Part shown: positions 17,806 to 26,466 of the stretch, piece by piece
Position numbering within the stretch: position 1 is the first letter of the stretch
How the letters are laid out: each line of letters begins with the position of its first letter
Assembly (NCBI RefSeq): GCF_039545795.1
Contig: NZ_CP154260.1
Location: 1,865,001 to 1,929,000 of the forward strand
Length of the DNA: 64,000 nucleotides
Direction: 5' to 3'
DNA from: Chitinophaga niabensis
GTDB taxonomy: Bacteria > Bacteroidota > Bacteroidia > Chitinophagales > Chitinophagaceae
Translations under genes and position numbers: made by a program
The notes under the pieces: model-generated
The model's input: the letters and a program-made list of their open reading frames with translations, nothing else
Database searches by the model: none
What the model was told of the DNA's origin: nothing

Positions 17806-19770
17806 ATGCCTGCATTTCAGCGACAATACCCAGTGTTAGCTGTCCTCCTTGGATGGCTATGCCTGCCAATGGCAGTATCAGCGCAGCAAAGCGCCTCCAG
17901 ATTCAATGCTTACAAAGCCTTTGAGCCCGTATTTTATGAAGCCAACGGAGATGAGGTCCGCACAGCAAGTGGCAGACCCGGCAGTAAATATTGGCAGAAC
18001 TCAGCCGATTACAAGATCGATGTGACCTTTGATGATGTGAAGGACAATGTTGCTGGTACCGTGCTGATCACTTACAAGAACAATAGCCCGGAGAACCTGC
18101 CTTTCCTTTGGCTGCAACTGGATCAGAACATTTACAACGAAGCATCCCGTGGTGTAGCCGTTACGCCGGTTGCCGGAGGCCGTTGGGCAAACCGCAATTT
18201 CAATGGCGGTTATACAATTGACGGGGTGTCTATTGTAGCTTTAGGCAAAGAGCAAAAAGCAGAACATGAAGTAGTGGATACCCGCATGCGGGTTGAACTG
18301 CCGCAGGCTTTGAAAGCTAACGGTGGTGTGATCCAGTTAAAAGTAAAGTTCTCCTTTAACATTCCTGAATACGGCACAGACCGGATGGGGATCCTCAAAA
18401 CCAAAAATGGTAAAGTATATGAGATCGCACAGTGGTATCCCCGCATGTGTGTATTTGATAACGTGATAGGCTGGAACACCCTGCCATACCTTGGCCAGGG
18501 AGAGTTTTACCTGGAATACGGGAATATAGAGTACAGCATCAATGCGCCTGCTAATCATATTGTAGTGGGTTCCGGTGCTTTGCTGAACCCGGCAGAAGTA
18601 TTAACGCCTACGCAACTGCAACGCTGGAAGAAAGCAGAGCAGAGTGATAAAACGGTGATGCTGCGCGATGTAAATGAGATCACGGATGCATCTACCCGCC
18701 CTGCCAAAGAACGCCTTACCTGGAAGTTCAAATGCACCAATACCCGCGATGTGGCCTGGGCTTCTTCTCCTGCTTTTATCTGGGATGCTGCACGTATCAA
18801 TCTGCCCGGTGGCAAAAAATCACTGGCTATGAGCGTATATCCTGTAGAGAGTGCCGGCGATTCTGCATGGCGCCGGTCTACGGAATTTGTGAAAGGCTGC
18901 ATTGAACATTATTCTGAAAAATGGTATCCATATACTTATCCTACAGCCGTGAACGTAGCGGGTATTGTAGGTGGAATGGAATATCCCGGTATCGTTTTCT
19001 GTTCCGCACGTTCTCAGAAAGGCGGCCTGTGGGGTGTAACAAGTCATGAATTTGGTCATAACTGGTTCCCCATGATCGTGGGCAGCAACGAAAGACGTTT
19101 TGCCTGGATGGATGAAGGCTTTAATACTTTCATTAACGGTCTTGCAGAGAAAGCATTCAATGGTGGCGAATTTGCTGATAAAGGTAAACCGAACCGCCAT
19201 GCCGCAAGCCGCATGATGTATTACGATTCTGCGAGCACCATCTATCACCGCGCTGATGTTATCAGAGGCGGCAGCCTGGGTATCCTGGCTTATTACAAAC
19301 CTGCGATGGGAATGGACCTGCTGCGGGAAGTAGTATTGGGAGAAGAACGTTTCGATAAAGCATTCCGCTATTATATTGATAACTGGGCTTTCAAACATCC
19401 TACCCAATGGGATTTCTTCCGTGCTATAGAAAACAGCAGCGGAGAGAGCCTGGACTGGTTCTGGCGCGGTTGGATCATCAACAACTGGAAAGTAGACCTG
19501 GCAGCAAGGGAAGTTGTGTATCACAATGATACCACGGCTATCATTTCCATTGAATGCCTGGAGCAATTGCCGATGCCGGTGACAGTAGAGATCAAAGAAG
19601 AGGATGGTACCAGCAAACGTGTGAACTTGCCGGTAGAGATCTGGCAGACCGGGTCCTTATGGCGTTTCCGTTATCCCATTAAAGCCGGCAGCAAGGTGGC
19701 GAGTGTGGATGTAGATCCGGATAAGACCTTGCCGGATGCCAACACCCTGAATAATGTCTGGAAGAAATAA
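17806..19770 (+). CDS. Secreted M1-family metallopeptidase
   Basis: A 654-residue zinc aminopeptidase-like protein with a signal peptide (cleavage near VSAQ, about residue 26). The catalytic site is intact: HEFGH (H414, E415, H418) and, 18 residues later, the third zinc ligand E437 in WMDEGFN. The substrate-binding GxMEN-type motif appears as [11 protein letters not shown]. The protein is probably periplasmic or surface-exposed and trims peptides from the N-terminus. It follows the FtsX-like permease, with a terminator after it. Confidence 0.94.
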   Translation: MPAFQRQYPVLAVLLGWLCLPMAVSAQQSASRFNAYKAFEPVFYEANGDEVRTASGRPGSKYWQNSADYKIDVTFDDVKDNVAGTVLITYKNNSPENLPFLWLQLDQNIYNEASRGVAVTPVAGGRWANRNFNGGYTIDGVSIVALGKEQKAEHEVVDTRMRVELPQALKANGGVIQLKVKFSFNIPEYGTDRMGILKTKNGKVYEIAQWYPRMCVFDNVIGWNTLPYLGQGEFYLEYGNIEYSINAPANHIVVGSGALLNPAEVLTPTQLQRWKKAEQSDKTVMLRDVNEITDASTRPAKERLTWKFKCTNTRDVAWASSPAFIWDAARINLPGGKKSLAMSVYPVESAGDSAWRRSTEFVKGCIEHYSEKWYPYTYPTAVNVAGIVGGMEYPGIVFCSARSQKGGLWGVTSHEFGHNWFPMIVGSNERRFAWMDEGFNTFINGLAEKAFNGGEFADKGKPNRHAASRMMYYDSASTIYHRADVIRGGSLGILAYYKPAMGMDLLREVVLGEERFDKAFRYYIDNWAFKHPTQWDFFRAIENSSGESLDWFWRGWIINNWKVDLAAREVVYHNDTTAIISIECLEQLPMPVTVEIKEEDGTSKRVNLPVEIWQTGSLWRFRYPIKAGSKVASVDVDPDKTLPDANTLNNVWKK

Positions 19771-19784
19771 TTTTTTATAGCAGA

Positions 19785-19813
19785 GCGGGCTGGTTAACCA
19801 GCCCGCTTTTTTT
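19785..19813 (+). terminator. Intrinsic terminator after the M1 peptidase
   Basis: GCGGGCTGG (19785-19793) pairs with CCAGCCCGC (19798-19806) over a TTAA loop and is followed by seven T. The T-run touches the stop codon of the convergent LytTR gene. Confidence 0.92.
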
Positions 19814-20510
19814 ATCCCAGTTTGATGGCTTCAAAGAATTGCTTCACGTAAGTATCCCCAATGGGTATCGTATGTGCCCCTATAAAAATGCGCTGCCTTT
19901 CCACACTATCAATCTTATCAATAGCAGTGATAAATGATTTATGCACACGGATGAACTTCTGAGGTGGCAGTATTTCCTCGATCCCGCGCAGGTTCTGCAG
20001 GGTAAGGATTTTTTGACTGACCGTTTGTATAGCCACGTAATTGCGTAAGGCTTCAATGAATAAGATCTCGCTGAGGTTCACCCGCACAATACGTTTGTCT
20101 GTACGGATGAAGATGAATTCATTTTGTACAAGGGAGATATCTTTCGGTTGTTTATTCACCACCTTTTGCACGGCCTTCACAAAACGATCGAACGACACGG
20201 GTTTGAGGAGATAGTCTGTGGCTTCATACTGGAAGCCATCCAGCGCATATTCATCGTAGGCAGAGATGATCACCACATCCACCTGGTTCTGTAATAACTG
20301 CATGAATTCCACGCCGGTGAGTTCCGGCATCTGGATGTCCAGGAACACAAGTTTTACAGATGGTTCCTGTTTCAGGTAGGCCAATGCTTCCAGCGGATTG
20401 GAGAAGCTGCGTTGCAGCTGCAGTTCCGGCATTTTGGAAATAAATGCTTCGATCACCTGTACGGCGAGCGGTTCATCATCTACCACAATACATTGTATAG
20501 CCATATTCAC
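19812..20510 (-). CDS. LytTR-family response regulator (system 2)
   Basis: A 232-residue response regulator. The receiver domain has VDDEP near the N-terminus and phospho-acceptor D58 in VFLDIQMP; the LytTR domain is at about 135-232 (EILFIEALRNYVAIQT, FIRVHKSFITAIDKID). It is the last gene of a three-gene unit: kinase-like protein, LytS-type kinase, regulator. The gap to the kinase stop is 5 bp. A second in-frame ATG two codons later is equally possible as start. The nearest divergent gene is the TlpA-like thioredoxin, a candidate target. Confidence 0.94.
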   Translation of the reverse strand: MNMAIQCIVVDDEPLAVQVIEAFISKMPELQLQRSFSNPLEALAYLKQEPSVKLVFLDIQMPELTGVEFMQLLQNQVDVVIISAYDEYALDGFQYEATDYLLKPVSFDRFVKAVQKVVNKQPKDISLVQNEFIFIRTDKRIVRVNLSEILFIEALRNYVAIQTVSQKILTLQNLRGIEEILPPQKFIRVHKSFITAIDKIDSVERQRIFIGAHTIPIGDTYVKQFFEAIKLG

Positions 20511-20515
20511 GTTGT

Positions 20516-21550
20516 TTACCAGCGTATGCTCAATTTACAATAATAATCCGCATCGTTATCCTGTACGGTTAATTGGTACCGGCCGGGATAGACAAGGTCC
20601 AGCCGCTTGCGCACATTGTGCAGGCCAATGCCTCCCGTTTTATCTTTCCGGGCACCTGATTTGAAATTGAATACAGCGAACTGTAATTCCTCTTCATTAC
20701 AGGTGATATCAATGGTAACAGGCTTTGCTGCCTGGTTAGCGATCCCGTGTTTGAATGCATTCTCCACAAAGGGCACCAGCAACAAAGGCGCTATTTCATA
20801 AGCTTGCGGGTCCCCGGTTATGGTGAGGCGGATGCATTCATCACAGCCGGTCCGTAAGCGTTGCAATGCGATATAATCTTCCAGGTAACGGATCTCATCC
20901 ACCAGTTTACTGCGGTAGCTGGTAACAGGCGGTTGCGCTACCATGTATTCCAGTATATCTGAAAGGGTGTGTGTGGCATCCACTACCTGTGGCGAACGTA
21001 CCAACGCCAGCGAATAAATGCTGTTCAGACTGTTCATCAGGAAGTGGGTGTTGAGTTGCATTTTCAGGAAGGCAAATTCTGCCTGCTGTTTTTGCTGGTC
21101 TAAGTTCTTCCTGCGTTTATCTTCTTCCAGCCAGGAAAAGAAGAGCACGTAAGCAACAGCGGCCAGCACTACCAGGGTATTGCTCCAGAGCCCATTGAAG
21201 AAGAACTGGCCGAAAGTTCTGTACACTTTGGCATTGCCCCTTGTGCCCATCAGTAATACCTCTTCCCGGAAGAAGAAATGCGCTATGAAATATTTAAACA
21301 GAATAAAGACCAGGATCAGCGGGATCAATTTAGCCAGCAAAGCCCACCAGTTCCTGTTACGGAGGAATACCGGGATAGGCCATATAATAGTAACATAGAA
21401 CAGAAAGAAGCTAATAAAACCGAACAGGCCGTTGTTAATATGAATGTAAGTTGTAAGAGGACCTGGATTACCTAAAATGGTCATCCCATACATCAGCGTC
21501 ATCCAGATCGCGAGGAGTACAAAGGGACGATATGTAAAGCGTGCGGGCAT
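20516..21550 (-). CDS. LytS-like membrane histidine kinase (system 2)
   Basis: A 344-residue sensor kinase with about four transmembrane helices in the first 140 residues, a coiled region, and a His_kinase domain. The His motif is the variant LNTHFLMNSLNSIYSL (H169) instead of the usual PHFLFN. The N-box (VPFVENAFKHG) and G-box (GIGLHNVRKRLDLVYPG) are intact, so it should be active. Its start codon overlaps the stop of the upstream kinase-like gene by one base (TGATG), indicating translational coupling. Confidence 0.93.
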   Translation of the reverse strand: MPARFTYRPFVLLAIWMTLMYGMTILGNPGPLTTYIHINNGLFGFISFFLFYVTIIWPIPVFLRNRNWWALLAKLIPLILVFILFKYFIAHFFFREEVLLMGTRGNAKVYRTFGQFFFNGLWSNTLVVLAAVAYVLFFSWLEEDKRRKNLDQQKQQAEFAFLKMQLNTHFLMNSLNSIYSLALVRSPQVVDATHTLSDILEYMVAQPPVTSYRSKLVDEIRYLEDYIALQRLRTGCDECIRLTITGDPQAYEIAPLLLVPFVENAFKHGIANQAAKPVTIDITCNEEELQFAVFNFKSGARKDKTGGIGLHNVRKRLDLVYPGRYQLTVQDNDADYYCKLSIRW

Positions 21551-22473
21551 CAGGCTAATTCAGGATATAAGGGTGTTTTAAAGGCTTTATGTTTTGCCTT
21601 CAGGGATAAGGAATCAGATTGAATATTTAGTTCCACCATGATAGGAGCCGGGGAGGATTGTTGTTGTAAGAGTTGTTCTGTGGCAGATTGTAATAGCAAG
21701 GGTTCTATACTGAAACCGGCTGTGCTGCCATTGATCTGCAAGCTGATCACCTGTTGCGGAAAGAGGCGGTTATGCAGCTTTAAGTAGATATCATAAAAAT
21801 GCAGTTCCCTTTGCAGGCTGGCCTTCTCCCGTTGAACAGATTTATCGTACAACATATACCGCAACAGTTCTGATAATTGCAGGATACATTCAACACCTTC
21901 CTGATCTCTTTTCTCTTCCACCTTCAATACATCCTCCAATGCCTTTAGTTTGCGTAATAATAACTGCGAGGATAAATGCATCCGCTCATACTGCCGGGAA
22001 ACATCTGCTACGGCCTTTTCCAGCTCACGACTGTTTTTATCGCTCGAGCGCCAGTTGATGAAGATGTAATAAGCATATGCTACAAAAGTAACCAGCAGGC
22101 TGGTTTGCAGGGCTATACGTGAATAGGCGAAGAAGGATAAGTAGGTTTTCTTTATACCTATCAGGGCTATAGCTTTCTGTAATACAATATCAGCGAAGAT
22201 GAGCCCAACACCATATTTGATCAGGCAGAAAGCAAGCAGCGTAGCAACAACTGCAACGATCGCCTTTTTGCCCTTTAAGGGGAATACTACAAATACAAGC
22301 AGGTAGAACAACTGGAAATTGATAAACCCATAACCGATGTATCTTACCAATATCCATTGCATACCAAAAGAAGAACTGAAATTTGCCCGGAGCTGCGGGG
22401 AAATATAGAGCATTACCAGCGCCATCCAGATGGCCAGGTGTACGAGATAACGGTATGGTTTGCTGCTGAGCAT
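21550..22473 (-). CDS. Degenerate LytS-like sensor protein, predicted pseudokinase
   Basis: A 307-residue protein with the same layout as the LytS-type kinase just downstream: about four transmembrane helices (residues 10-25, 40-66, 70-96, 118-140), a coiled region (147-190), and a remnant His_kinase domain that still shows LSELLRYMLYD. The catalytic residues are gone: the histidine position reads LSSQLLLRKL (Q170), the ATP-binding asparagine of the N-box is replaced in PLLLQSATEQLLQQQ (Q267), and the protein ends before any G-box. The frame is intact and translationally coupled to the active kinase, so it is probably a functional partner or signal-receiving subunit rather than a pseudogene. 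Confidence 0.82.
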   Translation of the reverse strand: MLSSKPYRYLVHLAIWMALVMLYISPQLRANFSSSFGMQWILVRYIGYGFINFQLFYLLVFVVFPLKGKKAIVAVVATLLAFCLIKYGVGLIFADIVLQKAIALIGIKKTYLSFFAYSRIALQTSLLVTFVAYAYYIFINWRSSDKNSRELEKAVADVSRQYERMHLSSQLLLRKLKALEDVLKVEEKRDQEGVECILQLSELLRYMLYDKSVQREKASLQRELHFYDIYLKLHNRLFPQQVISLQINGSTAGFSIEPLLLQSATEQLLQQQSSPAPIMVELNIQSDSLSLKAKHKAFKTPLYPELA

Positions 22474-22552
22474 TAGCCCCGTAAGTTACAGTATCCACGC
22501 GGAGTTTGGGCGATTACAGGAGTGTTTTTTTTCATACTTGCAGGGTGCCGGA

Positions 22553-22579
22553 ACGTACATTCAGAATGCCTGTACGTAC
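22553..22579. promoter_or_regulatory. Candidate operator between system 2 and the thioredoxin gene
   Basis: ACGTAC occurs at 22553 and 22574, exactly 21 bp apart, within longer partial matches (CCGGAACGTAC and CCTGTACGTAC). The same bases form a dyad, ACGTACA (22553-22559) and TGTACGT (22571-22577). A -7-like element TTACTTTG (22609-22616) lies 35 bp after the second copy and 38 bp before the thioredoxin ATG. Candidate LytTR or other dimeric regulator site. Confidence 0.45.
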
Positions 22580-22654
22580 TATTTTAATGGGATGGAATGC
22601 AGATCTGTTTACTTTGGTATAATCGTTTCATTTAATCAACAACCAACCTAAACA

Positions 22655-23893
22655 ATGAAAAAATTAGTAGTTGTGGCAGCCCTGATGAGCCCAATGGCCC
22701 TGATGGCACAAACACAGAAAACGGCCCTCCCGAAACAGATCACCGTAAAAGGGAGTGTAAAGTTTGCCGCGCCGGAAGAGCGTTTCAGAAAGATCTGGCT
22801 CTCCCGCGATAATGGTACAGGCAAAGCTGTGGTAGTGGATTCTGCCGTTCTCGGAGCCGACCTTACCTATTCTTTTAAGATCAAACAGGATCATCCCGGT
22901 ATCTATAAACTGAACATCATGCAATGGGACCATATCAGCTTCTGGAGCGATGCTGATGTAACTGTTGATTCCCGCGGATACGATACTGCGAAGATGAAAA
23001 TGAAGATCCCGCACTTCTATCTTGTAAAAGGCTCTTCTGACAACAATTTCATCAACCAGATAGAATTGAACAATACCAATGGTTACCTCCGCATGGTAGA
23101 TGAATTGAATGAAGAGTACTACGCTAAAAAATACAAGGATGAAAAAGGCGATTCCGCCTGGATCAGTTACCTCAAAACCCGCAAGCGTTATAACCCCATG
23201 AGAGAAGACGCCAGAATGCGCGAAGAACTGCTCATGGAGATCTATAAGGACCGCCCGGTATTGATCTATGCCCTGCGTGGTATGGCAGGTACGGAAGACG
23301 GAGAGAAATACGCAGCCGTATTAACCAAACTGGATAACCTGATTGCAAAATATCCCTGGTTAACAGAAGCGAAGGAAATGAAAACCACCATCCTGAAGAA
23401 CAAGGCACAAGCCATGAAACTCAAAGCAGGACAGCCTGTTCCTACCATCGCTTATCCTGATGACCTGGGTAAATTACAAGGCCTGGAGCAATACAAAGGC
23501 AAATATGTACTGGTAGATTTCTGGGCCAGCTGGTGTGGTCCCTGCCGTCAGGCAATTCCAAGAGTGAAGGAGTTGTACACGCAATACAAGGAGAAGGGAT
23601 TGGAGGTAGTGAGCATCTCTATCGATACAGATAAAAAAGCCTGGAGGAAAGCAATGGAAGAAGAAAAGATGAGCTGGATGCAGTTGTTGAGTGATGATAA
23701 GGATAAAACGATGGAGATGTTCCAGTTTTCAGGTATTCCCACCATGTATATGATCGATCCGCAGGGAAATATCATTACAAGGTTTACGGGCTTTAGTCCT
23801 GAGGCGCAAAAGGAGGCAGAGGGGATATTGGCTAAGGGTACATCTGCGAAGCCTGCAACAGAGAGGAAGTCGATTCCTATGACTTCGTTTTGA
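22655..23893 (+). CDS. TlpA-like thioredoxin-fold protein with DUF4369 domain
   Basis: A 412-residue secreted protein (signal peptide MKKLVVVAALMSPMALMAQ). The N-terminal DUF4369-like beta domain is at about residues 25-140 and a helical linker at 140-255. The C-terminal AhpC/TSA-TlpA domain carries the active site DFWASWCGPCRQAIPR (C294, C297) and FSGIPTMYMID with the cis-proline. It probably reduces disulfides in periplasmic proteins. It is divergent from the system 2 kinase operon and shares its intergenic region, so regulation by system 2 is plausible. A two-way terminator follows. Confidence 0.92.
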   Translation: MKKLVVVAALMSPMALMAQTQKTALPKQITVKGSVKFAAPEERFRKIWLSRDNGTGKAVVVDSAVLGADLTYSFKIKQDHPGIYKLNIMQWDHISFWSDADVTVDSRGYDTAKMKMKIPHFYLVKGSSDNNFINQIELNNTNGYLRMVDELNEEYYAKKYKDEKGDSAWISYLKTRKRYNPMREDARMREELLMEIYKDRPVLIYALRGMAGTEDGEKYAAVLTKLDNLIAKYPWLTEAKEMKTTILKNKAQAMKLKAGQPVPTIAYPDDLGKLQGLEQYKGKYVLVDFWASWCGPCRQAIPRVKELYTQYKEKGLEVVSISIDTDKKAWRKAMEEEKMSWMQLLSDDKDKTMEMFQFSGIPTMYMIDPQGNIITRFTGFSPEAQKEAEGILAKGTSAKPATERKSIPMTSF

Positions 23894-23933
23894 AGCATAC
23901 CAGAAGTAGTGAGGAAGCAGTAAGACATATTAT

Positions 23934-23972
23934 AAAAAAGCCTTCAGGTGGTATAGCCTGGGGGCTTTTTTA
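23934..23972. terminator. Bidirectional terminator between thioredoxin and suf operon end
   Basis: A hairpin with arms at about 23934-23947 and 23957-23970 is flanked by A-rich sequence on the left and a T-run on the right, so it can end transcription from both sides. It overlaps the stop codon of the fRMsr-like gene. Confidence 0.8.
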
Positions 23973-24440
23973 TTGGATCCAGGAAACAATCTCTTCCAGA
24001 TACTGCTTATCTGTTTCATCAAACTCATTCAGTTCAATACTATCCACATCCAATACACCGGTAACTATTCCATTCTGCAATATCGGCACCACAATCTCAG
24101 ACCGTGATAAACTGCTACAGGCAATATGCCCCGGAAAAGCCTCTACATCCGGCACGATCAGGGTTTGTGCCTCTGCCCAGCTGGCACCGCAAACACCTTT
24201 CCCTTTACGGATACGTGTACACGCTACCGGTCCCTGGAAAGGGCCTAACACCAGTTCATCCTGTTTTACGAGATAAAAACCTACCCATAACCAGCCGAAC
24301 TGTTCTTTCAGTGCGCCTGCAATATTGGCGAGGTTAGCAATGAGGTCCGGTTCACCGGTGATCAGTGCTTTGATCTGTGGGAGAAGGGATTGGTATTGGC
24401 TTTCCTTTGTGCCTTTAATAATGCTGAGATCTTCTGCCAT
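23970..24440 (-). CDS. GAF-domain free methionine-(R)-sulfoxide reductase
   Basis: A 156-residue single GAF-domain protein. It has the three conserved cysteines of the fRMsr family at the expected spacing: C74 (VACTRI), C84 (GVCGAS) and C108 (IACSSLSRSEIV), together with FGWLWVGFYLV and GVLDVDS. fRMsr reduces free methionine-R-sulfoxide using thioredoxin. It is the seventh and last gene of the suf operon, 8 bp after the DUF59 gene, which links oxidised methionine repair to Fe-S cluster assembly under oxidative stress (inference). Confidence 0.92.
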   Translation of the reverse strand: MAEDLSIIKGTKESQYQSLLPQIKALITGEPDLIANLANIAGALKEQFGWLWVGFYLVKQDELVLGPFQGPVACTRIRKGKGVCGASWAEAQTLIVPDVEAFPGHIACSSLSRSEIVVPILQNGIVTGVLDVDSIELNEFDETDKQYLEEIVSWIQ

Positions 24441-24448
24441 AAAGGAAA

Positions 24449-24757
24449 TTAGAGGAATCCTAATTCAAGTTTCGCTTCTTCGCTCATCATATCTTTTGTC
24501 CATGGCGGATCAAAAGTAAGGCGTACGTCTGCATTGGTAACGCCGGGAATAGCCATGATCTTATCATTCACTTCCTGCATAATACTTCCTGCCACAGGGC
24601 ATCCGGGGGCGGTGAGGGTCATGATCACCACTACATTTCCATCAGCCACATCTATTGAGTACACAAGGCCCAGGTCGTATATATTCACGGGGATCTCAGG
24701 ATCGTACACTGTGTGTAACGCTTCTTCCACCTGGTCTCTGAGTGTTATTGTTTCCAT
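24449..24757 (-). CDS. SUF-associated DUF59/MIP18-family Fe-S assembly factor
   Basis: A 102-residue protein with the MIP18/PaaD-like pattern: YDPEIPVNIYDLGLVYSIDV, then MTLTAPGCPVAGSI with the conserved cysteine, and VRLTFDPPWTKDMMSEEAK at the end. This family (SufT-like, without the longer SufT extension) assists Fe-S cluster maturation. It lies between sufE and the fRMsr gene with gaps of 7-8 bp, clearly within the suf operon. Confidence 0.93.
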   Translation of the reverse strand: METITLRDQVEEALHTVYDPEIPVNIYDLGLVYSIDVADGNVVVIMTLTAPGCPVAGSIMQEVNDKIMAIPGVTNADVRLTFDPPWTKDMMSEEAKLELGFL

Positions 24758-24764
24758 GATAACG

Positions 24765-25193
24765 TCAGTTTTGAATTGATTTAGCCTGGTATCCTATAGC
24801 ATACAGTTTGATCTGTTTCAGCATGGACAGCAAGCCGTTGGAACGGGTAGGGGAGAGATGGCTGGTAAGGCCGATGGCATCTATGAAATAGATCTCTGCT
24901 TCTGCGATGTCTTTCGGCGTTTGGTTGCTGAGTACCTGTATCACCAGTCCTACAAGGCCTTTGGTGATCACGGCATCACTGTCTGCAGAGAATACCAGTT
25001 TGCCATCCTGTAATTCTGCATGCAGCCATACTTTACTCTGGCAGCCACGGATCAGGTTATCGTCTGTTTTATACTTCGGGTCAATGAGCGGCAGGTCTTT
25101 TCCCAGCTGGATGATGTATTCATATTTCTCCATCCAGTCTCCAAACACTTCGAAGTCTTCTATGATCCTGTCCTGTTGCTCTTTGATAGTCAT
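24765..25193 (-). CDS. sufE: SufE-family sulfur acceptor
   Basis: A 142-residue SufE. The persulfide-carrying cysteine is C51 in NLIRGCQSKVWLHAEL; FGDWMEKYEYIIQLGKDLP at the N-terminus and GLTSHLSPTRSNGL near the C-terminus are family hallmarks. It takes sulfur from SufS and passes it to the SufBCD scaffold. It is 15 bp downstream of sufS. Confidence 0.96.
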   Translation of the reverse strand: MTIKEQQDRIIEDFEVFGDWMEKYEYIIQLGKDLPLIDPKYKTDDNLIRGCQSKVWLHAELQDGKLVFSADSDAVITKGLVGLVIQVLSNQTPKDIAEAEIYFIDAIGLTSHLSPTRSNGLLSMLKQIKLYAIGYQAKSIQN

Positions 25194-25208
25194 ATTCCGG
25201 GTTTTAAA

Positions 25209-26453
25209 TTATCCCAGCAAAGTTACGGCTTTACGCACACCTTGCACAAGGCGGTCTATTTCTTCCGTGGTGTTGTACACAGCGAGAGAAGCTCTCACGG
25301 TGCCGGGAATATTGAATCTTTCCATTAGTGGCTGTGTACAGTGATGGCCTGTGCGTACGGCAATTCCCTGCTGGTCCAGCAGTACACCCACATCGGAAGG
25401 GTGGTGGTCGCCGATCAGGAAGGAAATAGCGGCTGCGCGGTGTTTGGCTTCTCCAATGAAACGCAGTTGCGGAATGGTGCTGAGTTGTTCGATGGCATAC
25501 CTGGTGAGCTGATGCTCATATGCCTGGATCTTATGGATCCCCAGCTGTGTTACATATGCCATGGCAGCACCTAAACCAATTGCTTCGCAGATGGCAGGTG
25601 TACCGGCTTCAAACTTCAGCGGAATATCAGCATAAGTGGTTTTGGCGAAAGTAACATGTTTGATCATGTCTCCACCACCCTGGTAAGGCGGCAGTTTATG
25701 CAGCCAGCTTTCTTTACCATAAAGGATACCGATGCCGGTAGGGCCGTATATTTTATGACCGGATAAAGCGAGGAAATCAACATCCAGGTCGCGCACCCTG
25801 ATCTGGATATGTGGTGCAGCCTGGGCCGCATCCAGCAATACAGGGATACCCTGTGCATGTGCCAGCCTGATGATGTCTTTTACCGGGTTGATGGTACCGA
25901 GGGAGTTGGAGATCCAGGTAACGGCTACGATCTTCACGCGGGGATTGAGCATAGACTCAAATACATCCATTTCCAGCTCACCTTTATCCGTGATAGGGAT
26001 CACTTTGAGGTGCGCTTTCTTTTCTTCACAGGCCAGTTGCCAGGGAACGATATTGGAGTGATGCTCCATGGTGGAGATGATCACTTCATCCCCTTCGTTC
26101 AGGAATTCTTTGCGGAAACCTGCTGCCACCAGGTTGATGGCATCTGTGGTACCTTTTGTGAAGATAACTTCAGTATGATCAGCGCCAATGAAGCTGGCCA
26201 CCTGGTGGCGGGCAGCTTCATAAGCGGAAGTAGCTTTCTGGCTGAGGGTATGTACACCGCGGTGTACATTACTGTTGTAGCCGGTATAATATTCCTGCAT
26301 GGAACGGATCACCTGCACGGGCTTTTGGGTAGTAGCCCCATTATCCAGATACACAAGCGGGTTGCCATTCACAGTCTGCTGAAGGATCGGAAATTCGTTC
26401 CTGATCAACTCCACATCCGGCCAGATAATATTTTGCGTTGCGGTGGTTTCCAT
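25209..26453 (-). CDS. sufS: Cysteine desulfurase SufS
   Basis: A 414-residue PLP enzyme of the SufS (group II) type. The lysine binding PLP is K234 in LSGHKIYGPTGIG, and the active cysteine is C372 in RTGHHCTQPLM. Other hallmarks are YLDNGATTQKP, HRGVHTLSQKAT and TMEHHSNIVPW. It releases sulfur from cysteine as a persulfide for SufE. It sits between sufD and sufE with short gaps (13 and 15 bp). Confidence 0.97.
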   Translation of the reverse strand: METTATQNIIWPDVELIRNEFPILQQTVNGNPLVYLDNGATTQKPVQVIRSMQEYYTGYNSNVHRGVHTLSQKATSAYEAARHQVASFIGADHTEVIFTKGTTDAINLVAAGFRKEFLNEGDEVIISTMEHHSNIVPWQLACEEKKAHLKVIPITDKGELEMDVFESMLNPRVKIVAVTWISNSLGTINPVKDIIRLAHAQGIPVLLDAAQAAPHIQIRVRDLDVDFLALSGHKIYGPTGIGILYGKESWLHKLPPYQGGGDMIKHVTFAKTTYADIPLKFEAGTPAICEAIGLGAAMAYVTQLGIHKIQAYEHQLTRYAIEQLSTIPQLRFIGEAKHRAAAISFLIGDHHPSDVGVLLDQQGIAVRTGHHCTQPLMERFNIPGTVRASLAVYNTTEEIDRLVQGVRKAVTLLG

Positions 26454-26466
26454 TTGATCGCGGTTT

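Noticed and set aside
21550..22473. Calling the kinase-like gene a pseudogene
   Set aside because: The frame is complete, has membrane helices in the proper places and is translationally coupled to the next gene; loss of catalytic residues alone does not make it a pseudogene.
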